Source: Mactra quadrangularis
Lineage: Eukaryota > Mollusca > Bivalvia > Venerida > Mactridae
DNA length: 64,000 bases
NCBI GenBank assembly: GCA_025267735.1
Contig: CM046303.1
Span: 28,682,380 to 28,746,379, forward strand
Direction: 5' to 3'
Shown here: piece by piece, positions 46,501 to 58,500 of the stretch
Layout: each line of letters opens with the position of its first letter
Numbering within the stretch: the first letter of the stretch is position 1
Notes under the pieces: model-generated
Seen by the model: the letters and a program-made list of their open reading frames with translations, nothing else
Told to the model about the DNA's origin: nothing
Databases searched by the model: none
Position numbers and translations under genes: made by a program

Positions 46501-49500
46501 ACAAGGTAGAGGTTCTACAATTTGTTTTAAAAGTCCAACTATCTAAATATATTTTCAACTTGTCCTTCTTTCTGCTGGTGTACCGTTTTGGACCGTGGCG
46601 TTGTTATATGAAATTAAACTTTTTCGATTACATTATTTGCATAAAAAGTGTTTCTTGAGTTTCTGTGGAAATATGTCCGAAACTATACCTGCACCATTGA
46701 GTTTTAATTTGGTTTTAGATCCTGGTGTGCTGGACGATGTTTTGTTTCCATTAGTTTTAGTCGTATGGTAATTCCTTACAATCTGAATTCATGTTAAGAC
46801 TTTTGTATATTTTTCTTTTTTAAGAAAGGTTCATAATTTTGTTTAAGCGCTTTCACCTGATCATTTCAAGACCAACTTCTGTATGCCGCTGACCTTTGTC
46901 TTAAATCTACAAGGTGGCCCTTTGTTTTTCTAGGTCACAAATTGGCATTTAAAAAAAAACAATCTTGTTTTGTCTATCTGTCGTGTACATTGGACTGATG
47001 TACTTGCTCAAACTATATTCAGAACTTTTTCAATATTGAATTTACCTGAAACATTATTTTTCTTTCTCATTTAAACTTGTAGATTGTGCTGGGTGCGTAA
47101 AAGCCTCATTTGTAATGCATTCTTCTGTTGTTGTTTTTTCCTAAATCATTCGGAATGTGTTTTTGCAGATAAATTTTCTTTTGTTGAAATACTCAGACAT
47201 TTTATTGTTACTTTGTTTGATTAAGCATTTAATTTTGCTCCATATTCAGAAGGTATATTTGACCATTTGTCATTTTTCATTTCTTGTACCCTTGCTGGTA
47301 TTAAGCTCTAGTCTATTTTTTCCTCCTGTACATTAGTATTTTAAGATACATAAGCTGAAAAGAAAGATACGTTAACCTTTACTACAATGTATAAGTTTTG
47401 TCAAATACTCAATGAAAGAAATGCTTTTTTTTAGGTTTTATATCAAAAGTTGTCCATTTTACTTTATAATTCTAATAAGTTAACATTCTATAAGTTTGTA
47501 TTTGCTTGTTATATCATATCTTTTAAATAATGTAAGATACGTTAACATTGAGTAAGATACGTTGAACAAGTTTGTTCATGTCTGTTGGTATCAATTAGCA
47601 AATAAGACATGTACAATGCATACAATTGTTCTGACTTGTCTTTGTTTCACATGAAAAGCAAGTTTAACTGTCTTAAATATAAAAATAACTAGAAGGCTTC
47701 AGTTTTCTGGAGTTGTCATAAAATGCTTGATTGTTTTGTCATAATCGCCAGGAATACTTTACAACTTCTGTTTTGAGCGGAAATTTTGGTAATTAGCAAT
47801 GCCATTGGCTAGAAAGTAAATCCAAAGATGGTTTATTTTCGACAAATATTGAAATATCAGGTACGTGTTAACGTATCTTATGTTAACGTATCTTATTGAC
47901 ATTTACTATTTTTACCATAAAGTAAGCATATCGCACTTTTCGAGAAAGAAATATCTCTGGATTATGCCTGCATGAAGTAGGCATTGTGAAATTAGGTAAC
48001 TCTGCCTGCTTTCTGAACTAGCTTTTGTGTTGTAACATATGGAAAGTTAACGTATCTTATTAAATCTTAAAGTAACAATTTAATTTTTCATTATTTAAAA
48101 AATATGGTTAATCTGTATTAGATCTTAGACGCCAAAAGCCTTTTTTATCTCTTACATTAACCACTTGGGAGTTTATATTGGCATAAATCCGAGTGAATTT
48201 GCAAATATTTGGACTTAATGCATGATGTCCATAACTGTTAACGTATCTTACATCCAATTTGGGGACACAGGAAAATAATTTTTAATTTTAGCCAATTTTT
48301 TTGTCTGATTTCGGAAGGTTATGTTTTCATTGAATCACCCCAAATGACCACTAGTAAAGGTAACATTTGCAGCAAAACGGTATATTATTTCAAAATTATA
48401 TTGTGGTCAAAACAAGTACCCTATGCAGGGACAACGCAAAATCAACAGTTTTTGTATTTTTGGATTAAAGTTTTCACCAGAAAGTATGTTCAATGAGGGA
48501 CAAAACTCTTGTTGGAGGTACATATATGTTGTATTCATCATATAATGAGAAAAAATCTCAGACACCTTCTGTTTTTAAAAAAATGAGGGCGAAGGGACAT
48601 TGAAAATGTGAAAACGTCCACTTTTTTTGACATTGAGTGCTCTAATGCATGCTATATTTTGAAAACACTTCATCAGTGAATCAGATGTCACTGCCAATAT
48701 ATTAAATTTAGTGCAAAATTAATCCTCCCTTTAGTCATATAAAATTTCATAATTTACAGATGCTGTTCTCTTAGCAATGATTGTAATAAGAGACTATGTG
48801 GAATTCCTGACAGTAAGTAGGCATACTTTACATTTGAAATGAAAAAAAATAGCCGAGGTTGACATTACTTGTCTGTCACTTCTGATTGCTCTGAATTGCG
48901 ATGGTCGCACGAGTAACACTGTCCGGTAGCCAAAGTACCTTGAAACAAAAATACAATGATGAACGGTATTTTTACTTCTTGTAGCAAGCTAGTATGTCTA
49001 TTTTTTTATTAGATGAGTGAAATGAAAGCATGACAACTCGGTGGCTATACCACGTGACTATTACATCACAAATGCTACGATTTCAAGAAGAAAACTGTAA
49101 AACCCGCTTCGACACAGTTTTAAAGAAGAGCTGTAAATATTTTAATCTTTGTCAGTTTTACAGGATAAGATTTAGAGACTGATCAAAAAAGTGTTTACTA
49201 TTTGCTGGAAATCACATCTCAAACGTCATTTTTATGCTTTTTGGAAACACCTTGGAAACCCTTCCAACGATTTTTGGAATGATGTCTAAACATCGTTCCA
49301 GAGTTAACAAACCGTAATTTCAGCTCCAAGCATTGAATCTAAGCAAGAACCCCGATCCACTCCGCATATCATTACTGCAAAATTTGATTCGGATGTTTCC
49401 TGTTAGTATATTTTCCTGATAATCGCTTGCGACTTATTTCCATAGATTTGATTTTTCATGCGGCAATACAGCAACATGATACGAATTAAACACGCAATGG

Positions 49501-52500
49501 GTCTATAAATAGAAGGTGAAGATATCCAGTCAGACCGTTTGTGTACAGAATGCAAATCGACTTATTGGAAAGGGCATTGAGTGGTTTACTGCGGGTTTGA
49601 CTAAAACACGCAATAGAGAATTTGGGACAGAATGGGCGAAATGGAGCTGTCAGTAGCGAAATGAAGTTTTAATTGTAAAATAAATTTTTGGGCGTTAATA
49701 TATTATCTGCAATAAAACAACAGGATATTACTTAAACACGCAACGGATAAGTTTGCGCAAATGGACGAAATGAAATATATATGACAGTGGTTTAATAAAA
49801 ATAAAATCTATGCGCATTTTAAAAAAATGCATGATTTTTTCTGGTGTATTTTACAGGTCAAAATATGCTGGGAGCACAAAAAGAAAGCTGCCATCTTAAT
49901 ACAGACTGTAAATTAACGTCGTGTAATCAGCATTATACTTTGAAATGTTCAAATCACTTTTGTGTCTGCGGTGAGTTGACTTTGAGTTTATATATTGTGC
50001 GTAAAGTTTAACCCCGATCTGGCCTTTCACATTTGCATCTAATTATTATCTACAAATATCCTGACGGAAATCTATACCACGCATATTTTACACACGCTTT
50101 AATACATTTTGAAAAAAATCCCCGTGTAATAATAACATTCGAGCTTTGACGATATACTTAGATCGGTATTGAGCATTAATACTGCATTCGTATTCAATGT
50201 AATGAATATTCTTGTATAAAGGCCAGATCGGGGTCAAACTTTTCGCACAATACATGTGTACAATAAAGTTGCGCTGTAAACATCAGGAAACTCAACAGCT
50301 TTTTACTGAACAGTAGGTCATGTGAAGATCAAAATTTTACTGGACCAATGTTAGAATACTTAAAACAATAGTTTTGATCATTGTATGTTTAAAAATATTG
50401 TGATAGTAAATACAGCTGTCTACAATAAATTATTAAGCTTTAAAACAATTTTGGAAGATTTAAATTCTATGTCAGCAAAAAATGAATATAGTGTGTTCTT
50501 ATTAAAGGCCTCCCAAATTTTAAGAAATGGAAAATTGATCAAACTTAATTTTAGAAACAAGATAGTTTGAAATGTTTATTTTGTCTTAAATAGCAGGCAA
50601 TTTCTTAAAGGTACTCGTTTAGAGATTTCAACTTAAATATCACCTTTATCTGAAACTACCTAAAGTGTATGGAACCATTTTTGATGCAGGAAATAAGTGT
50701 TTTGATAATGATAAGTTTAGTGCAAATAGACTTACAACTACAAAAGATAGTGTTTCACGTAGTAAAAATCTACCTCGTATGTAACGGTATAGACGCTTTT
50801 AGTGCATTTTTTGTGACTTTCATTGAATATTTTTCGGAATCTATAAGTCAGTTTGTCTTGAAATAATAAGAGCTTTTGTTTTGACACAATTACAGACGCT
50901 AAATGATATTTTGAAAATATAAAAAAATCTTAACCAAGTCTGTGAACTAGTATCTTTAATTTGTGTTGTATGTTTTGTTTTTCAAGCCTATGACGCATGC
51001 GCGGCCCAACCATGTCCCCAAGATTACTACTGTTTGCCAAATAACTTCGTCAGACTTTGTTATTGCAGCACAACAGCATGTCAGATAACGGGAAAAGTTT
51101 CGCAGAGTTTTAGACCAATCTGAACGCATGTTTCAAAACTGTAAATTATACCGAAAGTCAGCAGAGTCTCTCAATCGCTGAAAAGTAAAATTTCTGAAAT
51201 AACGCTTAATTCTATAAAATTATATAAGGTATGAAGTTGATACTTACCAGTTTTGTAAAAATATGTGTCAGCTTTCAATTACAACCGGTTTTAATGTCCA
51301 GTCATTTTCCGGAATGTAAAAAATTCAGTTTGACCGTGGATCACATCCAAAACTGTTCAATACCATATAGATATATACATTATAATAAGCTGTGTCACGA
51401 TTCAAAGGCGATAATTAAAATAGGACCGTTTTTATGGTGCTTTTTTCAACAATGTTATTTTTAATCATTAGTATGCATATTTTATTGAATGTGAGATCTC
51501 CAGTGCCAGTGGGCTCAACCGACCGACTTTCCGATTATAATCGGTTGGATGCCAAAATTTATATAGCTACCTTCTGGTCATTATCTTACATAACCATGCA
51601 AAATACACATCTACTTCACTGATTTAAATGCTGTTTATCATTATTTAATATTTAATTGTCTTGCTTCTTAGCCTAATATAAACAATATGGCACCAGTGCA
51701 CTCATCTGAGTGAATGCAAACAAACTGTATTTACATGTCATTAAGGTTATTTGTGTCAATAGATTGTCGCAGAAGGATGTCATCACGTAGTCTTCGCTTT
51801 AGTTGCTTTACAGCACTCGTCCGGTTGGGCTACCAAGTAGCAATTTCCACTTGCTCGATTCAAAGTTCACTAGCCTAAGGCATTTTATGGAGAAATGTCC
51901 TTTCTACCTTATTTTACAACTGAGGCATTAAACAATAAAACTAATCTGGGTTTTTTCATATTTCTGGGAAATGTCATTCAAAATAATTCTAGTCTCACAT
52001 TATCTTCCCTAGCTTTATGCAATTGTGTTCAAAGTAACCGGCAATTTATGATATAATGAAACTGATAGGGCATTAGGCCTACATAATTCACAAATGAGGA
52101 AGCTACCAGTATTTCAGGGTCTGAGTCACTTAAGATCCGTTCTGATCAATTTAATCAAATAACATATTTTTTTAATTTTGAACTAAACAATGTTTATAAA
52201 AATTCGTTTGAATAGGCTCATTTTCCCGCAATGAAAAAAAAAATATTTGGAAAAATCCATAACGTGCCGAGTACGAAAATTATTGGGGACGAATGTTTTA
52301 CATTTTCTCTGACGTTTTTAATACTTCAAATTAGTGTTGTAGATCTATAATTTCAACCATAACATTATCATTGAAAAATCATCATGAAATGAACAGCTTT
52401 CAATCTCTATGCTTTATGGCAGTTAGTTATATCGAAATGGTAAAATCGCGGTCAGTGAAAATTCGTTAGTGTAATGACCTTGACCAAAGGTTAAACTTTA

Positions 52501-55500
52501 TTATTTAAAAGCGGTAAGACTAAAGACTTTGTTTGTCAACATTTGATTTTTCACCTTTAGTTTGATTGCAAAATGCAACAATGAATGTGTAAAAGAGTAA
52601 TTACGCAAAACTCTCAGATACTAGTTAACGTAAAAGTGCGTTCGAGTACATCATTTTCGGATACAAACATAATTCGGATACGTAGAAAGGACTCGCCCGA
52701 TCGGGCTACTGACAAAGATTTTCGCTGGCCCGTCGGCAAAATGACTCTTCTCGAGAGTTGGGCACGTGGGTTACGTCGAAAAGTTGTTCTTGAACACTTT
52801 TTACCAAATCCACCATTATAGCGCGCACACGAAAGTGAATTATCTCCCTTGGGTACGGGCTTGTTTTCCGCGACGTCGCCGTCCACAGAAACCGTTATCG
52901 ATTAATCATCGCTCAAATTTTTCTAACCGATTTCGGCGACATCGGCGATAATTGGAATATCACTATCATTTACCATTGAGGCACTACTTTTGTCACATGT
53001 TTGTATCATTGCGCTCAAATTCTGATCATATCGATCGTTTTTTTCCGAGTTGGAACTACTTTCAGTAAGGTGTTTGTATCAATGCGCACAAAAATGTACC
53101 ATATCATTATTTTGAACTACTTCCTGTATCATGATGATAAAATGCCGAACAATTTTTAACGATTGCTGAAATAGTATTATTCGAAAAAATGAGTAGTTGT
53201 TTTGGTTATTTGTTTGAAATAGTGTTAAAAAGGGGTAAAAATTCCAAAATCTTTGCATTCAGAAAAAAATCAATAGGGTGCACAGCGGAGAAAATAAATC
53301 TAAAAAAATTGTTTTTGTTTCTCGTAATAAAGATTCCGGATGGTGTATATGGGTCCTTCTAGGGTCCCGAGGGATAGAAGGACCCAAATACACAGTCAAC
53401 AATCTTTATAACTAGTAATATACACCAGTGATGTACGCATTATTTTATCATCATTAATTATAGTCTCAGGTGCAAGGGGATTTATTTTAATATTTATTTA
53501 TTTAAGAGTATGATGCCTGTAAAGCAACACCTTGTAGACATGACTATAACTGTCTTACGTCACCAGGAAGTACGACAAGAAGGTGTATCTGTGCAACTAG
53601 CACGTGCCATCAGAGTAAATATGTTTTGTTTTTTTTTGTTGTTTTTTTTTTGACGCGGCTGACTAAGCCTACAAGTGACCTATATTCAACCAATTCGTTT
53701 GTCTGTCCAATGAAATTCTCTTTGGAATCCGTTAACGAAAAAATGATAAAAGATATGGTACTATTGGTTATTTGTGATAAACAGGTCCGTAGCACGGACA
53801 CTAGGTGTTGGTTATTTATTCTGTATGGTTGGGGGTACGGGGGCCTCCCCGGAATTTTGGATAAAAAGAAGGTCTAAAATCGTGCATTCTGGTGCATTTT
53901 TGGCCACTTTTGTTGCATATTATTACCTTTACTGGCCAATCACGCATTTTTCGAGCCAGGCCCCCACCCTTTAAGATGGTCTCAACGGGCCTTAAAATTG
54001 GTATTTTTAACTGGATTTAGTAATTTCACAAAGGAAGGTGATCCAAATAATGAACCCTTTCGCGCGTCTCCCCTGTCTTAAGATGTCTCAGGAGGGTCCC
54101 AAAGCGAGATATGTCCCCCCTGTAGTTGGTAGATCTATTTGAATGGGGCAGCGTCCCTCATCTCAAGAAAATCGGGTTCGTTGTCTGAAAGCCGTTCACC
54201 TAGGAAATAACTTGGCTACGTTGCATATCTTTCAGTCGATAAGTAATGAAATACGGGCCTCTTGAAATTGCCCTAGTGCGTTATGGTTAAACAATGGTCA
54301 TTTTCACCCATGTCGCAAGCAGTAAAGGGTTGACAAACAACAGACAACGAAAAGATATAGAGGATATTCGTCAACTTTGGTGCAAGAAAACAGCCCCCTA
54401 GAATTTCCAAAATGTACTTGTCCATTAGTGCATCTTTTGACTGTATGTCATTTTTAAGTAACTTGAATCAATTTTTCTTGACATTGATTTAATGTTTATT
54501 TACCTTTAATTATTAATATATTGTACTATAATTCGGTTGTGGTTCGAAAGTTTGACCCCCCCCCCCTAGAAAATGTTTGAATCCCCTAGAAAAACATACT
54601 GGATTCGCCCCTGATTTATAATTCAACATAATACAATAAATGAGAATAAAAACGCATCAATATTTGATCACTTGTTTCAGGACATGCTTGTGATTATAAT
54701 CCTTGTCACCATGGCACTTGTCACACTATCCTATATCGACCATATTACACGTGTACATGTAATCACGGTTACATTGGACCAACCTGTAAAGGTAAAATAT
54801 CATTTTGCCATTTTGACTATTTGACTAATTCTTATCACAAGATTGTAAAGTGATGCCCTTTATCAAATTGTCTCGCCATTTGGGACTACTTTTAAATGCC
54901 AGATTGTAAAGTGGTGCCCCCTGTCTAATTGTCTCGTTATTTTCGACTACTTTAAAACATATGACTGTAAAATGGTGCACCCTGTCTAATAATGCCACCA
55001 CTTGGATTACTTTTTATCACATGATTGTAAAGTGGAGCCCAACCCTGGCTAATAATCTCGCCATTTTGGAATACTTTTTATCACATGACTGTCAAATGAT
55101 GCACCCTGTCTAATAATGCCACCATTTGGACTACCCCCTGGCTAATTATCTCGCTATTTTGGACTGTAAATGGTGCGCCATGTCTAATAATGCCACCACT
55201 TGGACTACTTTTTAACATGACTGTAAAGTGCAGCCCCCCTGGCTAGTAATCTCGCCATTTTGGACTACTTTTTATCACATGACTGTACATGGTGCGCCCT
55301 GTCTAATAGTGCCACCACTTGAATTACTTTTAACATGACTGTAAAGTGGAGCCTCCTTGGCTAGTAATCTCGTTATTTTAGACTACTTTTTATCACATGA
55401 CTGTAAAATCGTGCATCCTGTCTAATAATGCCACCTTTCATATCAATTTAAAAAGTTATTTAAGATTCAATGTGGAAAAAAAAAAAGAATTATATTATTA

Positions 55501-58500
55501 AATGTTCTTTGTCATGGTGAAAGCCATCTTTATTTTTTTTAGTTACGTCCTCGGATTTAATTGGTTAATGAAGACAAAAGATATACACTGAATGTTTGAG
55601 TTTTAAAAATTGATTTGTAATTATAACTTTGTATGAAATAAAGAATGAATAATGTTTATGTATTTCTTGATGACGTCGTATTCGGCCTTGTGGAAGGGTA
55701 GTTGAAAACATGTTATAAACAAGGGTATCGGAATGTTATGTTATATGCACTGGCCGCCATAAAAATGATAAAATAAGTGTGTTGACACGGCATTAAACAC
55801 AGTATGATCAGATGACGGTGTATTTAACTTTTTATAATAAATATTAGTTTCCCCAGCTTCCACCATGCGTACCTCCTGCAAGTATAAATATCACAAATAC
55901 TATGGATTCAAGAAGGAGAACTATCAATTTACGCCTGGATCCAGAGTTTGAAGTGCTTTATTTTAATTCTTGTCAGATTTACATGATACCTACTTCAAGC
56001 TAAGGTAGAAAAGAGTGTACTACATGCATTTGCTGCGCATTTTATATCGAACGCCAGTTATATACTTTTTACAAACACTGGAAAACCTACCTACATTTTT
56101 CCTATTCCTTGAAAGGAGAATGACGACTTGGCAACGTAGCACACTGTGAAAGAATAGTATTCCTTGGAGTAAGCAAAGTTTTGCTTGTTTTGTTTGGTTA
56201 TACGCCATAGCAACACATTGTAAAGGTCATATAAAGGCGATCAGTCAACCTACTCACTCTTCCTGGAAAGGCTAAATCTCTGAATTTAGCTGTTAACCAA
56301 CTACTAAGTGCATACTTTCGTCAGTAATAGACAACTGCCCTGCATAATTAAAACTCATTGGTAGGAGGGAGAATGGCCGTAGAAATAATTTTATGACCAA
56401 GCTCTACGAAAGTATGCCCAGTCGGGAATCGAACCTACAACCCCTCATCATTTTGTGTGTTACCAACTGAGCTAGCCGGGTGGCTTGTTGGCAAATGAGA
56501 TAAGAAGTCATCTAAGAAAATCCTAAATTCAACATTTATTAGTTTATTAACGTATGATTCAAACTGTGTTACATAAAAACCCTGAATCAGAATAAAATTA
56601 TTGCTGTATACTCGATAAGTATTTTTCTTAAACTTCCAATTTTCAAAGAATTTTTGAATGTCACTGTATATTACTGCGCTGGCGTCCTTACAGACAAAGT
56701 AGTCCCAGTATAAACATAACTCCGATAACCAAATATAAAACATGATAAGATAATTTGTTAGTTCTGTGTCTTGTCCGAGGGGTCTGTTATTCAAGGGAGC
56801 AGATTGGCTTGACGGATTTATAACCTGGCCATGTCCTATATGGCTCTGTGTGATTGAGGCCCCTGGTCCATTTGTGCTCCGTACTTGTTTTATAGTTGAT
56901 CTAGTTGTTGTGGTTTCTCCCCTTAACCCAGAACCATGCTGTTGCGTCGGCATTCCTACATGAACAAAATATTACATGACTGTTATAAATTTAGAGATTG
57001 TGCAAGTACGCCTGCACAAACAATATTATACGGCTGTAGCTATTTTTAGAAATTGTTAAAATACGCCTACACCAAAGATGTCATACGCATGTAACCATTT
57101 TTCCCATCCGCTTTAAGGATGAGCATAAATCAATCGTAACAATTGTAATTGAACAAGTCCAGTCGTATTAAGTTTGCAAAATAAACACAGAATTTGGAAT
57201 ATTTCGGTCTTTTTCGATTAAATTTTAAAAAATTGCTCCGTGTAATTACAACGGGATTCAATGTTTCTCAACCGATTTTCGTCGATTTCATGCCAACCGA
57301 TTTTTGATGGTAGTAGTAATACACAAATGAATATAATTAAAATTAAATTTGCTTATTCTATCTTAGAATTGACTTTAATGTAAATGTTAACGTATTGTTA
57401 ATAAAATATAACTGTTTTCTTAATACCAAATGCTCAAAATCAACACATGTAGACAAAAAGTGTAGGAACTATTTGACATAAAAATCACGCCTATCTAGTT
57501 AGAAATGTTTATACCCCGGTTTCAAAGAAAATAATTTGCGGTAATTATTGAAAGAAGCTGGAAATAAAAGTTACTGTTCTTGATATGATTGTCGAAAATC
57601 ATATTTAAGAATATATTATTACAGGAACATATAAATGTATACACATTCACGCATACAATGTCATAAGCTATGTTAACAAGTCGAAACTAATAACATAATG
57701 GAGTTAACTACGATGAAAAGCGGTTAAAGTATATTTATCAGTACCATAAGTTGGGAGAGAAACATTAGCAAATAAAGGATTTCTAGCTGGGGGGGGGAGC
57801 TATAATGAACAAGAGACTATATAGTCTTACCTATACGTGAGTAATATTTTTCTATTTTTAGAGATGGATGCCAACTGACTTTTGACGATTTGTAGAAGTT
57901 AGATACCAACCGATTTTGGTCGATTTGTAGAGTCCGGTTTCCAGCCATTTTTATGACTATTTGTGGAGTGTGGATGCCAACCGATTTTCGTCCATTTGTA
58001 AAATTTGCATGCCAAGTGGTGTGTGACGATTTTAATCAGTTTGAGTCACAACTGATTATGGTCCATTGTAGATTGTTAATGCCAACCGATTTGAAGATAG
58101 TAGATTTATAGTATAGATGCCAACCGATTTTCGTTGATTTCTAGTGTCTAGATAAAAACTGGATAAAAACTTTGGATCCAACCGATTATCGTCATCTTGT
58201 AGCGTTTAGATGACAACCGATTTTCGTTTATTTGTTCAGTATATCCCGACCAATTTTCGTCGTTTTGTTTAGCTGGGAACCCAACCGAGTTTGTGTTTTG
58301 TTGATATTGCATCCCAACCGATTTGGTCGATTTGTGAACTCAGATAGCAACCGATTTTTGTCGTTTTGTGGAGTCAGAATGCCAACCGATTTTGGTAGTT
58401 TTGTTTGGCTTTGATCCAAACCGGTTTGATCGATTTAGAGCGGCTAGATGCCAATCGATTTTTGTCTATTTGATCAGTCTAAATGGCAACGATTTTTGTC

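Noticed and set aside
38100..49970. Direct splicing of gene 2 exon 3 to the 49857 exon
   Set aside because: The phase does not match and gives an early stop; adding exons at 44330 and 48760 restores frame and the full Ly6 cysteine pattern.
52585..52886. Overlapping open frames on both strands
   Set aside because: Explained by the local GC-richer composition; no homology or splice support.
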